Assembly (NCBI GenBank): GCA_028876385.1
Contig: JAGWSF010000095.1
Span: forward strand, 1 to 63,734
Length of the DNA stretch: 63,734 nt
Direction: 5' to 3'
From: Acidobacteriota bacterium
GTDB taxonomy: Bacteria > Actinomycetota > Acidimicrobiia > Acidimicrobiales > Palsa-688
Position 1 is the stretch's first letter; every line of letters begins with the position of its first letter. Position numbers and translations under genes: made by a program. Of the stretch, positions 16,642 to 26,128 are shown piece by piece. The notes under the pieces were generated by a model. The model saw only the letters and a program-made list of their open reading frames with translations. It had not been told where the DNA came from and searched no databases.

Positions 16642-17823
16642 GTGACGAGGGATCTCACATGGGCCGTCCTGGCCGTCATGGTGGCGACCCTGGCCGCCGC
16701 CGCCCTCTACGCCCGCCAGGCCGGGCGACGGCTCGTAACCCCCGGCCAGCGGGTCACCTACGAGGCCCTGCGCACGGCCAACCAGGCGGCCCCACCGCTG
16801 CGGTCGGGCCTCACCGCCGACGCCATGAACCGGGCCCTGACCCCGCTGCGGTCCCTGATCGCCACCCGCGGCCTGGTGATCTCCGACGCCCAGGGGACGG
16901 TGGCCGCCGAGGGCGTGGACGACGAGCACTGCCGCCTGCTCGCCCCCCACATCGAGGCCGCCATGGTCTCGGGCCGGCCGGCCATCATCTCCACCGACGA
17001 GCTGCAGTGCGGGCGGGAGGGGTGCAGCCTCACCGCCGGGGTGGTCGCCCCGCTCCATGTCGAAGGCGGCGTGGTGGGGGCCCTCGTCGCCCTCGACGGA
17101 GGGGCCTCGGCCGGACTCCAACGTCTCTGCGGGGAGGTCGCCCGGTTCGTGTCGACGCAGCTCGAGCTGGCCGAGTTGGACCGCTCCAAGCGCCGGGCGG
17201 TGCAAGCCGAGCTGCGATTCCTGCGGGCCCAGATCTCCCCCCACTTCATCTACAACTCCCTGACCGCCATCGAGTCGTTCGTCCGCTCCGATCCCGAACG
17301 GGCCCGGGAGCTGCTGGTCTCCTTCGCCGACTTCACCCGGTACAGCTTCGCCAGCCACGCCCAGACCGCCACCCTCGCCGAGGAGCTGCGCCTGGTGGAC
17401 ATCTACCTCGACCTCGAGCGAGCCCGCTTCGGCGACCGCATCGACGTGACCCTGCGGGTGGCGCCCGAGGTGCTGGCCGTCCACGTCCCCTCGCTGGTGC
17501 TCCAACCCGTCGTCGAGAACGCCATCCGCCACGGCCTGGAGCCCCTCGGGCACGGGCGCCTGCGCATAGACCTGGCCGATGCCGACACCGAGGCGGTCAT
17601 CTCGGTGGAGGACGACGGTGTGGGCGCCGAGCCGGGTCACCTCAAGCGGGCCCTGACCGGGCGCACCGAGTCGGTGGGGCTGCGCAACGTCGACGAGAGG
17701 CTGCGGGCCACTTTCGGCGAGGACCACGGCCTGCTGGTGGAGACGGCGTCGGGCGCCGGCACCAAGGTGACCTTCAGCGTGCCCAAGTTCCAGCCCGCCA
17801 CGGCAGCCAACGGGAGGCCGTGA
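16642..17823 (+). CDS. LytS-type sensor histidine kinase
   Basis: 393 residues from GTG 16642, preceded by GGGGAGGATGAGG. One N-terminal membrane helix (about 5-24) leads into a GAF/PAS-like sensor region (about 55-170) with Cys97, Cys123 and Cys128 (CGREGC), which might bind a ligand or metal. The His_kinase domain follows, with phospho-accepting His201 in ISPHFIYNSLTAI, then the HATPase with VVENAIRHGLE and GLRNVDERL. This is the LytS/YehU class, which works with LytTR regulators. It begins a four-gene run with the regulator, a DUF485-type protein and a symporter, so the signal is probably acetate or a related metabolite. Confidence 0.9.
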   Translation: MTRDLTWAVLAVMVATLAAAALYARQAGRRLVTPGQRVTYEALRTANQAAPPLRSGLTADAMNRALTPLRSLIATRGLVISDAQGTVAAEGVDDEHCRLLAPHIEAAMVSGRPAIISTDELQCGREGCSLTAGVVAPLHVEGGVVGALVALDGGASAGLQRLCGEVARFVSTQLELAELDRSKRRAVQAELRFLRAQISPHFIYNSLTAIESFVRSDPERARELLVSFADFTRYSFASHAQTATLAEELRLVDIYLDLERARFGDRIDVTLRVAPEVLAVHVPSLVLQPVVENAIRHGLEPLGHGRLRIDLADADTEAVISVEDDGVGAEPGHLKRALTGRTESVGLRNVDERLRATFGEDHGLLVETASGAGTKVTFSVPKFQPATAANGRP

Positions 17824-17824
17824 A

Positions 17825-18553
17825 ATGGTCCTGTTGAGCGCGCTCGCCGTGGACGACGAGGCCCCCGCCCTCGACGAGCTCGAGTACCTGCTGCGCTCGT
17901 CGGACCTGGTGGGTGACGTGGTGGCGGTACGCAGCGCCACCGAAGCCCTGCGCCAACTGCGCGACCGGGCCTTCGACGTGGTGGTCCTCGACATCGCCAT
18001 GCCCGGTCTCGGCGGCATGGAGCTGGCGTCGGTGCTGGCGCAGTTCTCCGAGCCCCCCTCGATCGTGTTCGTGACAGCCCACGAGGAGCACGCCCTGGAA
18101 GCCTTCGAGGTCGGGGCGGCGGGCTACCTGCTCAAACCGTTGGACCAGCAACGGCTGGGCCACGTCCTGCGCCGGCTGACCCCACCGCGCCCCCACGGCC
18201 CCGACGAGTCGCTCGAGTTCGTCCCGGTGGAGGCTCCCGGGCGAACGCTCATGCTCTCCCGGCGCGAGGTCGCCTGGGTCGAGTCGGCGGGTGACTACGT
18301 GCGGATCCACACCTTCGACCAGCGGTCGTTCCTGGTGCGCCTGCCCCTGACCCGCATGGAGGAGGCCTGGGGCCAGGACGGCTTCGCCCGAATCCACCGC
18401 CAGTACCTGGTGTGCCTCAAGGCCATCCGGGAGTTGCGCAGCGACGGCGCCCAGATGTTCGTCGAGGTGTCCGGCACGACCCTCCCCGTCAGCCGGCGCC
18501 ACGTGCGGGAGCTGCGCGACCGCCTGGTGCGCCAGGCCCGTCCCCACCGATGA
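17825..18553 (+). CDS. LytTR-family response regulator
   Basis: 242 residues from ATG 17825, one base after the kinase stop. The receiver domain (1-120) has acidic residues Asp10-Asp11, phospho-acceptor Asp56 in VVVLDIAMPG, and Lys in YLLKPLD. The C-terminal LytTR DNA-binding domain (about 135-240) includes EVAWVESAGDYVRIHT, FLVRLPLTRMEE, FARIHRQYLV and LPVSRRHVRELRD, matching the family in order. LytTR proteins bind paired direct repeats; such a pair stands in the divergent promoter region at 16503-16532, suggesting control of satP-acs and perhaps its own operon. Confidence 0.93.
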   Translation: MVLLSALAVDDEAPALDELEYLLRSSDLVGDVVAVRSATEALRQLRDRAFDVVVLDIAMPGLGGMELASVLAQFSEPPSIVFVTAHEEHALEAFEVGAAGYLLKPLDQQRLGHVLRRLTPPRPHGPDESLEFVPVEAPGRTLMLSRREVAWVESAGDYVRIHTFDQRSFLVRLPLTRMEEAWGQDGFARIHRQYLVCLKAIRELRSDGAQMFVEVSGTTLPVSRRHVRELRDRLVRQARPHR

Positions 18554-18960
18554 GCCGGACCGGGCCCGACCCCGACCCCGACCGCCCCGCCGACCCCGCG
18601 ACCCGGCGGGTGGCGGTGAGGTCGGGATCGCCGCTCCCCCATCGCCCCCGGGCCGTCCCCGACCCCGAGGATCTCTACCAGCCCGACCAGTACGGCCAGA
18701 ACCTGCTGCGGTCACTGATGCGAGCCCAGCTCGGCGTGACCATAGCCGTGCTCCTACCGGCCGCGGCCCTGGTCGCGACCTACCCGGTGCTGTCCTCCCT
18801 CCTGCCGGGGCTGGCCAGCGCGTCGGTGGGTCCACTGCCCCTGTCGGTCGTCATCCTCGGCTTCGCCATCTACCCTCCGCTGGTCGGACTGGCCCTGCTC
18901 TACGTACGGCGGGCCCGCCGGGTGGAGGACCGCTTCGTCGACCTCCTGAACGAACGGTGA
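18550..18960 (+). CDS. DUF485-like small membrane protein of an acetate symporter
   Basis: 136 residues from ATG 18550, overlapping the regulator stop by 4 bp (ATGA) and the symporter start by 4 bp. The N-terminal 50 residues are Pro/Asp/Arg-rich. Two membrane helices follow (TIAVLLPAAALVATYPVLS and PLSVVILGFAIYPPLVGLALL) with a charged C-terminus. The layout and position match small DUF485/MctB/YjcH-type partners encoded just before ActP/MctC monocarboxylate symporters. The partner role is inferred from position; sequence likeness to DUF485 is weak by eye. Confidence 0.7.
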   Translation: MSRTGPDPDPDRPADPATRRVAVRSGSPLPHRPRAVPDPEDLYQPDQYGQNLLRSLMRAQLGVTIAVLLPAAALVATYPVLSSLLPGLASASVGPLPLSVVILGFAIYPPLVGLALLYVRRARRVEDRFVDLLNER

Positions 18961-20675
18961 CCGACCCGGCGGCCATCGGCGGCGTGGTGGCGGTGGCGGC
19001 GGCCACCATCGCGGTCGGATCCCGGGGGCTTCGCGTCTCGCGCACCCCGGCCGATTTCCTGGTCGCCGCCCGCCAGGTGCCTCCCGGCCTGAACGCCGCG
19101 GCCATCTCCGGTGAGTACCTGTCAGCCGCCTCGTTCCTCGGTGTGGCGGGGCTGGCCCTCGCCGACGGGGTGGGGGCCCTGTGGTACGCCGTCGGCTACG
19201 CGGCCGGCTACCTGGTCCTCCTCGCCGTCGTGGCCGCCCCCCTGCGCCGTTTCGGCGCCTACACCATCCCCGACTTCGCCGAGGGACGCCTCGACTCTCC
19301 GCTCCTGCGCCGGGTGGCCACCGTGCTGGTGGTGCTCATCTGCGCCTTCTACCTGCTGCCCCAGATGGAAGGCGCCGGGGAGACGCTCCAGGCGGTCGGG
19401 GGAGGCCCCTACTGGGTCGGGGTGGTGACCCTCGGGGTCCTCGTGACCGGCGCCATCGCCAGCGGCGGGATGAAGGGCATCACCTTCGTCCAGTCCTTCC
19501 TCTACTGGCTGAAGCTGCTGGCTATCGCCGTGCCGGCGCTGTCCCTGGCCCTGATCTTCCACCATCCGCCCGTCGCCCACCTCGACGGCCGGGCTCCGGC
19601 CACCTTCGCCCAGGCCACCACCGTCGAGTTCCCCCACGCCGAGGACGTGCAGGTGTCCTCGGCCGTCGAGGTACGCGTCGCCGGCGGCCTCGACGGGGCG
19701 GCGGTGGACGGCTACCTGGTCCTCGCTCCGGGGCCGCACCGGATCGCCGCGTCGACGCGCATCGTGTTCCCGGCCGGGTCGCCGGCTCCGGCCGTGGCCG
19801 GCCCGCAGACGTTGTCAGCGGCTCAGTGGGCTTCGCCGCTGCTGCGCCTGGGGGGCCGGTCGGACCACCCGCTGGCCGCCACCTACGGGGTCATCCTGGC
19901 CACCTTCCTCGGGGCCCTCGGGCTGCCCCACATCCTGGTGCGTTTCTACACCAACCCCGACGGCCAAGCCGCCCGGCGCACCACTGCGCTGGTGATCCTG
20001 CTCCTGTCGGTCTTCTACGTGTGGCCGGCGGTCTTCGCCGTCCTCGGCCGTCTCGAGGCCCCGTCGCTCTACCTGACCGGGCGGACCGACACCGTCGTAC
20101 TGGTCCTGCCCCGCCTGGTGGGCGCCGGCGTGGGCGAGCGCATCCTCACCGCCCTCACCGCCGGCGGGGCGTTCGCGGCGTTCCTCTCCACGTCGTCGGG
20201 GCTGCTCATCGCCATGTCGGGAGCGGTGTCCCACGACATCCTCGGGCGGGGCGTCGTGGCCTTCCGCTGGGCCGCCATCGGCACCGGGACGGCCACCACG
20301 CTGGCCGGGTTGGCCGTGGCCGGAACGTCGATAAACGTCCTGGTCGGATGGGCCTTCGCCATAGCCGCCTCGTCGTTCTGCCCCCTGCTCGTCCTCGGCA
20401 TCTGGTGGCCCGGGCTCACCTGGCGGGGGGCGCTGGCCGGCCTGATCATCGGCGGAGGGGCGTCATCGGCGGCCGTGGTGACCTCACTCGCCGGCGTCGG
20501 AGAGCGCGGCTGGTGGGCGGTGCTCCTCCAGGTACCGGCGCTGTGGACGGTGCCGCTGGCCTTCGCCACCATGATCGTCGGGTCGCGGCTGAGCAAGGGC
20601 AGCCTCCCCCACGACGTGATGCGCAAGATGCTGGTGCTCCACCTACCCGAGGAGGTACGCCGGCGGGCCGGTTGA
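18957..20675 (+). CDS. sodium:solute symporter (SSS family), acetate/monocarboxylate type
   Basis: 572 residues from GTG 18957. About 13 membrane segments show SSS features: GEYLSAASFLGVAGLALADG in the first core helices, AGYLVLLAVVAAPLRRFG, PDFAEGRLDSP, IASGGMKGITFVQSFLYW, and GGAFAAFLSTSSGLLIAMSG for the Na+-binding Ser/Thr helix. These resemble ActP and MctC, which import acetate, pyruvate or propionate with Na+ or H+. Residues about 202-306 form a roughly 100-residue extramembrane insertion, as in some actinobacterial members. With satP it gives this locus two independent acetate uptake routes. Confidence 0.9.
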   Translation: MTDPAAIGGVVAVAAATIAVGSRGLRVSRTPADFLVAARQVPPGLNAAAISGEYLSAASFLGVAGLALADGVGALWYAVGYAAGYLVLLAVVAAPLRRFGAYTIPDFAEGRLDSPLLRRVATVLVVLICAFYLLPQMEGAGETLQAVGGGPYWVGVVTLGVLVTGAIASGGMKGITFVQSFLYWLKLLAIAVPALSLALIFHHPPVAHLDGRAPATFAQATTVEFPHAEDVQVSSAVEVRVAGGLDGAAVDGYLVLAPGPHRIAASTRIVFPAGSPAPAVAGPQTLSAAQWASPLLRLGGRSDHPLAATYGVILATFLGALGLPHILVRFYTNPDGQAARRTTALVILLLSVFYVWPAVFAVLGRLEAPSLYLTGRTDTVVLVLPRLVGAGVGERILTALTAGGAFAAFLSTSSGLLIAMSGAVSHDILGRGVVAFRWAAIGTGTATTLAGLAVAGTSINVLVGWAFAIAASSFCPLLVLGIWWPGLTWRGALAGLIIGGGASSAAVVTSLAGVGERGWWAVLLQVPALWTVPLAFATMIVGSRLSKGSLPHDVMRKMLVLHLPEEVRRRAG

Positions 20676-20710
20676 GCACCGACACCCGCGGCTCACCCGC
20701 AGCGGGGGGA

Positions 20711-21397
20711 CTACGAAGCGGTGACGCCGAGAGCGCCAACCACCACGGCGTCCTCGATGCGCCGGAAGGCCCGCCGGCCGTCGGAGCGCAGCAGCACCGC
20801 CACCTCGAGGTCGGACGACACCAGCTCCCGGTCACCGGCGAGGGCTTTGGCCGCCCGGCGGATGGCTTCGTCGAGCGGCCAGGTCGGCTCGAAGCCTTCC
20901 TCCAGCCGCCCCGATATGGCCTCGGCCTCACCGCCGAGCACGGTGTAGCGGTCCTCGTCGACCACCGACCCGTCGTAGAGGATGTGGAACAGCTGGTCGC
21001 CGCCCGGATCGGTGCCCACCTCGGCCACCAGGATCTCCACCTCGAGAGGCTTCATGTCGTGGGTGAACACGTTGCCCATGTACTGGGCGTAGAGATTGGC
21101 GAGGGAGCGGGCGTCGACGTCCTCCCGGCTGAACTGGTAGCCCTTGACGTCGGCGTGCTGCACCCCCGCCCGGCGCAGCGAATCGAATTCGTTGTACCGG
21201 CCGACGCCGGCGAAGGCGATCCGGTCGTAAATCTCGCTCACCTTGTGGAGGCTCTTGGACTGGTTCTCGGCGCAGATCAGGATGCCGTCGGCGTAGACGA
21301 CGGCGACCAGCGGGCGACCCCGGGCGATGTTCTTCCGGGCGAAGTCCGCCTTGTCCTTCATGAACTGCTCGGGAGCGACGTAGAACGGCATGCTCAT
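20711..21397 (-). CDS. prcA: 20S proteasome alpha subunit PrcA
   Basis: 228 residues from ATG 21397, overlapping the prcB stop by 4 bp, with GGAGG upstream inside prcB. The N-terminus ([20 protein letters not shown]) matches the actinobacterial alpha-type start with the H0 helix, followed by [20 protein letters not shown] and [17 protein letters not shown]. Alpha subunits form the outer heptameric rings that gate entry and dock ARC/Mpa. As expected it lacks the N-terminal catalytic Thr. It is the last gene of the arc-dop-pup-prcB-prcA run and converges with the symporter gene. Confidence 0.97.
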   Translation of the reverse strand: MSMPFYVAPEQFMKDKADFARKNIARGRPLVAVVYADGILICAENQSKSLHKVSEIYDRIAFAGVGRYNEFDSLRRAGVQHADVKGYQFSREDVDARSLANLYAQYMGNVFTHDMKPLEVEILVAEVGTDPGGDQLFHILYDGSVVDEDRYTVLGGEAEAISGRLEEGFEPTWPLDEAIRRAAKALAGDRELVSSDLEVAVLLRSDGRRAFRRIEDAVVVGALGVTAS

Positions 21398-22191
21398 TGG
21401 AGGGCCTCCCCGGTGCTCAGCACCGCGGCAAACCGGTCGGCCACCTCGTCGCGGGGCAGGTACTCGAATCCGGAATCGGTGATGGTGGCGACGGTCGGGT
21501 AGATACCCCGGGCCGTGTCCGGCCCGCCCGTCGCGGAGTCCTCGTCGGCGGCGTTCCAGAGGGCCCGAACGGCCAACTCGACGGCCTCGTGGCGCTCCAG
21601 ATCGGGCCGCCACCCGAGCTTGATGGTCGTGCGGGCGTCGCGCCCGCCGGAGCCGTCAGCGTGGAAGTCGGTCTCCTCGTAGCGGCCCCCGGTGGGGTCG
21701 TAGGAGTAGATGCGACCGACCCCTCGGCGCAGGTCGAAACCGGCGAAGAGGGGCACCACCACGAAGCCCTGCATGGCCATCCCGAGGTTGGAGCGCACCA
21801 TCTGCGAAAGCTGGTTGGCCTTACCCTCCAGGCTCAGCGCCGAGCCTTCGACCTTCTCGTAGTGCTCCAACTGGAGCTGGAACAGCTTCACCATCTCCAT
21901 GGCCGGCCCGGCCGCCCCGGCGATGGCGACCCCACTGTGGCGGTCGGCGGGATGGACCTTGTCCATGGCCCGGTGGGCGATGGAGGACCCGGCGGTGGCC
22001 CGCCGGTCCCCCGCCATCACCACTCCGTCGGCGTAGCGCAGCGCCACGATGGTGGTCCCGTGGCGGATCTCGAAAGGAGCGCCGCCGGCCGCCTCCTGGA
22101 CCGGGGCGAAGGGGTCCAAACCCACCCGACGCAGGACGTCGGTGAAGCTGGGACCCGGGGCCTCTGTCGGGTCGAACATCGGAAGGCTCAT
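21394..22191 (-). CDS. prcB: 20S proteasome beta subunit PrcB
   Basis: 265 residues. A propeptide of 45 residues ends at [15 protein letters not shown]; cleavage between Gly45 and Thr46 would expose the catalytic N-terminal Thr. [12 protein letters not shown] carries the conserved Asp/Arg, and the Lys needed for Thr activation lies in [17 protein letters not shown]. The inner rings made of this subunit degrade pupylated proteins unfolded by ARC. It starts 30 bp after pup and overlaps prcA by 4 bp, ensuring matched synthesis. Confidence 0.97.
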   Translation of the reverse strand: MSLPMFDPTEAPGPSFTDVLRRVGLDPFAPVQEAAGGAPFEIRHGTTIVALRYADGVVMAGDRRATAGSSIAHRAMDKVHPADRHSGVAIAGAAGPAMEMVKLFQLQLEHYEKVEGSALSLEGKANQLSQMVRSNLGMAMQGFVVVPLFAGFDLRRGVGRIYSYDPTGGRYEETDFHADGSGGRDARTTIKLGWRPDLERHEAVELAVRALWNAADEDSATGGPDTARGIYPTVATITDSGFEYLPRDEVADRFAAVLSTGEALQ

Positions 22192-22221
22192 AGAACCCGA
22201 AACCCTACCGGGCCGGGTGCG

Positions 22222-22419
22222 TTACTGACCACCCTTCTGGACGTAGCTGCGCACGAACTCCTCGGCGTTCTCCTCCAGGACCTCATCGATCTCGTCGAGG
22301 AGGTCGTCGAGCTCGGCTTTGAGCTCCTCGCCTTTCTTGTTGGAGGTAGGAACCTCCTCCACCCCGGTCTCCTCGGTACGAGCCGGTGCGGACTTCTTGA
22401 TCTGTTCTCGCTCTGCCAT
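22222..22419 (-). CDS. pup: Pup, prokaryotic ubiquitin-like protein
   Basis: 65 residues from ATG 22419; GAGG lies 9 bases upstream, preferred over an in-frame TTG two codons earlier. The protein is disordered and acidic, with a helix-forming ARC-binding segment (EELKAELDDLLDEIDEVLEE, about 31-50) and the tail FVRSYVQKGGQ. The final residue is Gln, so Dop must deamidate it to Glu before PafA can ligate it. It is placed between dop and prcB, the usual actinobacterial order. Confidence 0.98.
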   Translation of the reverse strand: MAEREQIKKSAPARTEETGVEEVPTSNKKGEELKAELDDLLDEIDEVLEENAEEFVRSYVQKGGQ

Positions 22420-22436
22420 TCGCAATGCCTCTTCTC

Positions 22437-23936
22437 TTACGAGCCCAGACGCTCGAGCAACTCGGCTGGACTGGACACGCTACCCAGCAATTCTTCGACA
22501 TGGGCCCGCGTACCTCTTAGTGGTTCCATCATCGGGACCCGGCGGAGGGGATCCCCTCCGAGGTCGAAGACCACCGAATCCCAGTTGGCGGCGGCTATAG
22601 CCGAGGCCCACCTCTGGAGGCACTTGCCCCTGAAGTAGGCCCGGGTCGTTTCCGGCGGCTCGCTCACCGACCGCCGAACCTCGTCGGGGTCGAGCATCCT
22701 CTCCATCCCGAGGCGGGCGAAGAGGGATCGGGCCGGGTTGACGTCGTGGTACTGGAGATCCATGGCCGCCAGCTTGTGGTCCTGCCAGGACAGGCCGTGG
22801 CGATCGCGGTAGGCGCCGATCAGGCGGTACTTGGCCACCCAGTCGAGCTGCTGGGCCAGCGACATGGGGTCGGATTCGAGGGCACCGAGAGTCTGCTCCC
22901 AGCGCCTCAGGATGTCTCGACCGATGTCCTCACCACCCACCGCGTCGAGTCCCACTACCTCTGAGTACTTCTTGGCCAGATCCAGATGCTCCCATTGCAT
23001 TTCGAGCGCCGTCATGGTCCGTCCGTCGGCCATCTCGAGAGGCTCGCTCAAGCTGAGGTCGTAGGACACCCGGCGCATGGCCGCCACCGGGGACTGCATG
23101 GAGAAGTCCCGATTGGCCCGGGCGAACCAGTCGTCTTCGATCATGGACAGCACCAGTGCGGTGGTACCCATCTTCAAGAAGTTGGCGACCTCGGACATGT
23201 TGGCGTCGCCGACGATCACGTGGAGCCGGCGGTACTTGTGGGCGTCGCAGTGAGGCTCGTCGCGGGTGTTGACGATCGGTCGCTTGAGGGTGGTCTCGAG
23301 GCCGACCTCCTCCTCGAAGAAGTCGGCCCGCTGGGTGATCTGGAATTCGATGGGGTCGCGGCCGGTGCTGGGCGCCTCGCTGCCCACCTTCCCGGCGCCG
23401 GTGAAGATCTGGCGGGAGACGAAGTGGGGCATCACGTGGCTGACGATCCGGGAAAAAGGAACCGACCGGTCCATCAGGTAGTTCTCGTGGGTCCCGTAGG
23501 AGTTGCCCTTGCCATCGGAGTTGTTCTTCAACACGACCAAGCTCTGGCCAGGCGGCAGAGCACGGGAGGCGGCCTCGATGGAGTCGGCCAGGATCAACTC
23601 CCCCGCCTTGTCGTAGCGGATCACCTCATAGACGTTCGAGCACTCCGGCGTCGAGTACTCGGGGTGGGCGTGGTCGACGTAGTAGCGGGCCCCATTGGTC
23701 AGCACGGCGTTGACCAGGTGGGTCTCCACCTCGGGTGGCATCGACCCCTCCCGGGCGAACCCGCGGGCGTCACGGCCCGGCGACTCGTCCTCGAAGTCCC
23801 AGGCCACCCGGCGGCTCAACTCGGCCACGTAGGCGTTGATGAGGGTGGACGAGGCGGCGATCGGGTTGGGATCGGCCGAGCCCCGGATGATGATCCCGAA
23901 CTCGGTCTCCATGCCGAGGACCTTCACGATGGCCAT
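22437..23936 (-). CDS. dop: Dop, Pup deamidase/depupylase
   Basis: 499 residues from ATG 23936, with GGGAGG 6-7 bases upstream. A PafA paralogue: METEFGIII at the N-terminus, [41 protein letters not shown], and Asp88 in RYYVDHAHPEYSTPEC as the expected catalytic residue. The segment at about 48-77 (SPGRDARGFAREGSMPPEVE) is the Dop-specific loop region absent from PafA, and total length is about 45 residues above PafA. Dop converts Pup-Gln to Pup-Glu and removes Pup from substrates. The gene lies 17 bp before pup. Confidence 0.96.
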   Translation of the reverse strand: MAIVKVLGMETEFGIIIRGSADPNPIAASSTLINAYVAELSRRVAWDFEDESPGRDARGFAREGSMPPEVETHLVNAVLTNGARYYVDHAHPEYSTPECSNVYEVIRYDKAGELILADSIEAASRALPPGQSLVVLKNNSDGKGNSYGTHENYLMDRSVPFSRIVSHVMPHFVSRQIFTGAGKVGSEAPSTGRDPIEFQITQRADFFEEEVGLETTLKRPIVNTRDEPHCDAHKYRRLHVIVGDANMSEVANFLKMGTTALVLSMIEDDWFARANRDFSMQSPVAAMRRVSYDLSLSEPLEMADGRTMTALEMQWEHLDLAKKYSEVVGLDAVGGEDIGRDILRRWEQTLGALESDPMSLAQQLDWVAKYRLIGAYRDRHGLSWQDHKLAAMDLQYHDVNPARSLFARLGMERMLDPDEVRRSVSEPPETTRAYFRGKCLQRWASAIAAANWDSVVFDLGGDPLRRVPMMEPLRGTRAHVEELLGSVSSPAELLERLGS

Positions 23937-24097
23937 GGCGCCCTCCCAGGAACGGACCAGTGGGCGCGCCGCCAGGCGGCAGGGGGACGACCGGGCGCGA
24001 CCGACCGCCGGCTGGCGGGAACCCGGCGGGGCCCTGGCGTCCTTCGGATCACAGGCCGACCTTATCCTCGGGACGGGACCTATTGGCTGACCGGGCG

Positions 24098-25897
24098 CTA
24101 CAGATACTGGCCCGTGGCGACCCGCTCGATGGAACGCCCGCCGGTGGTCTCGTCGCCCTGGGACATGATGGTCCGGATGTAGACGATGCGCTCGCCCTTC
24201 TTGCCGGAGATCTTGGCCCAGTCGTCGGGGTTGGTCGTGTTGGGCAGATCCTCGTGCTCCTTGTACTCCTGGCGGATCGAGTCGAGGAGGTCCTGGGTGC
24301 AGATCCCCGGGGTGTCGCCGGCGATGACCCGCTTGATGGCCAGCTTCTTGGCCCGCCGAACGATGTTCTCGATCATGGCACCGGACGCGAAGTCCTTGTA
24401 GTACATGATCTCCTTGTCACCGTTCTGGTAGGTGACCTCGAGGAACTGGTTGGACTCGTCGTCGCGGTACATCTCGGCCACGGTCTTCTCGATCATGCCC
24501 TGGACCGCCTTGTCCCGGTCGCCACCGCCGAGCTCCTCCACCTCCCGGGCGTCGAGGGGCAGGTCGGAGGTGAGGTAACGGCCGAAGATCTGTTGGGCGG
24601 CCTCGCGCCCGGGTCGCTCGATCTTGATCTTCACGTCCAGGCGGCCGGGGCGCAGGATGGCCGGGTCGATGAGGTCCTCCCGGTTGGACGCGCCGATGAC
24701 GATGACGTTGCGGAGGGTCTCGACACCGTCTATCTCGGCGAGCAGCTGAGGGACGATGGTCGACTCCATGTCCGAGCTGATCCCGGTGCCGCGGGTGCGG
24801 AAGAGGGAATCCATCTCGTCGAAGAAGACGATCACCGGGACGCCCTCTTCGCTCTTCTCCCGGGCCCGCTGGAAGACCAGTCGGATCTGGCGCTCGGTCT
24901 CGCCCACGTACTTGTTGAGCAGCTCAGGACCCTTGATGTTTAAGAAGTAGCTGCGCGCCGCCCGGTCGCCGGTCACCTCCGACACCTTCTTGGCCAGGGA
25001 ATTGGCGACCGCCTTGGCGATGAGGGTCTTGCCGCAGCCGGGGGGACCGTAGAGCAGGATGCCCTTGGGCGCCGGGAGCTTGTGCTCCACGAACAGGTCC
25101 CGATGCAGGAAGGGCAGCTCGACGGCGTCGGTGATGGCCTCGATCTGCTGGTCGAGGCCTCCGACGTCGGCGTAGGAGATGTCGGGGACCTCCTCGAGCA
25201 CCAGCTCCTCGACCTCGGGGCGGGGGAGCTTCTCGAGCAGGAGCCCGGTGCGCGAGTCCATCAGCACCGAGTCCCCGGCCCGCAGCCGGGTGCCGACCAG
25301 CGGGGCGGCCAACTCGACCACCCGCTCCTCGTCGGCCCGCCCGACGATGACGGCCCGGCCGTCCTCGAGCATCTCCTTCAAGGTGACGATCTCGCCGGAC
25401 TTCTCCCCGGCTCGGGCCAGGACGACGTTCAGGGACTCGTTGAGCACGACTTCGGCGCCCCGCTCGAGGCCACCCGCCAGCTCGGCCAGCTCGGGGTGCA
25501 GGGCGACGCGCATCTTGCGCCCCCCGGAGAACACGTCCACCGTGCCGTCGTCGTTGCGGGCTAGAAAGGTCCCGTAGGCCGAGGGAGGTTGGGTGAGCTT
25601 GTCCACCTCTTCGCGGAGAGCGGCGATGTGCTCGCGGGCCTCCCGGAGGGTGAAGGTCAGACGCTCGTTCTGGGAGATGGCCTGCTGCAGCTGCCCCTTG
25701 GTCTCGAGCAGCTTCTCCTCCAGGGTGCGCACCCTCTTGGGCGCGTCCTGGATGCGTCGGCGCAGGGCCATGAGCTCGTCCTCGAGAGCGCGGGCGTGCT
25801 CTCGGAGGTCCTCCAGCTCCATCTCCCCATCGGGGTTGCGGCTCGCTCCGGAGCGGACCGGCCGCTCCGTACCGCCGTCGAAAGGACTATCGCTCAA
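24098..25897 (-). CDS. arc: ARC/Mpa, proteasomal AAA+ ATPase
   Basis: 599 residues from TTG 25897, with GGAGG 8 bases upstream; a GTG three codons earlier abuts the GGAGG and is less likely. A coiled coil at about 25-100 captures Pup, tandem OB domains span about 105-235, then the AAA domain: Walker A GPPGCGKT (284-291), Walker [11 protein letters not shown] (about 356-365). The C-terminus is TGQYL; its penultimate Tyr fits the HbYX-like tail that docks the PrcA ring. It unfolds pupylated proteins into the 20S core. A 161-bp spacer separates it from dop. Confidence 0.97.
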   Translation of the reverse strand: MSDSPFDGGTERPVRSGASRNPDGEMELEDLREHARALEDELMALRRRIQDAPKRVRTLEEKLLETKGQLQQAISQNERLTFTLREAREHIAALREEVDKLTQPPSAYGTFLARNDDGTVDVFSGGRKMRVALHPELAELAGGLERGAEVVLNESLNVVLARAGEKSGEIVTLKEMLEDGRAVIVGRADEERVVELAAPLVGTRLRAGDSVLMDSRTGLLLEKLPRPEVEELVLEEVPDISYADVGGLDQQIEAITDAVELPFLHRDLFVEHKLPAPKGILLYGPPGCGKTLIAKAVANSLAKKVSEVTGDRAARSYFLNIKGPELLNKYVGETERQIRLVFQRAREKSEEGVPVIVFFDEMDSLFRTRGTGISSDMESTIVPQLLAEIDGVETLRNVIVIGASNREDLIDPAILRPGRLDVKIKIERPGREAAQQIFGRYLTSDLPLDAREVEELGGGDRDKAVQGMIEKTVAEMYRDDESNQFLEVTYQNGDKEIMYYKDFASGAMIENIVRRAKKLAIKRVIAGDTPGICTQDLLDSIRQEYKEHEDLPNTTNPDDWAKISGKKGERIVYIRTIMSQGDETTGGRSIERVATGQYL

Positions 25898-26013
25898 AGG
25901 GAACACCTCCCTGTCTCAGGCTTGGCCCGTAGCGGACCTTACCCCGATCCCCCGGGTAGTGGAGGCCATTACCCTCGCGCCGGCCCGGGTCGCTCCGGCC
26001 GGTAGAGCAATGT

Positions 26014-26043
26014 TTGACACTGGTCTACGGCCGTCGATACCTT
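26014..26043 (+). promoter_or_regulatory. candidate sigma-70-type promoter toward the ferredoxin gene
   Basis: A perfect TTGACA (26014-26019) is followed after 18 bp by TACCTT (26038-26043), which fits TANNNT. It lies in the 231-bp divergent region between arc and the ferredoxin gene and reads toward the ferredoxin. Confidence 0.5.
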
Positions 26044-26128
26044 CGGCCGATACACTTGAACGGTTAGACCGCGCGAGCGGCCCCCTTCCTGCCCCCTAGT
26101 AGTCCCCGAATGCGAGGCAAAGCCAGCG

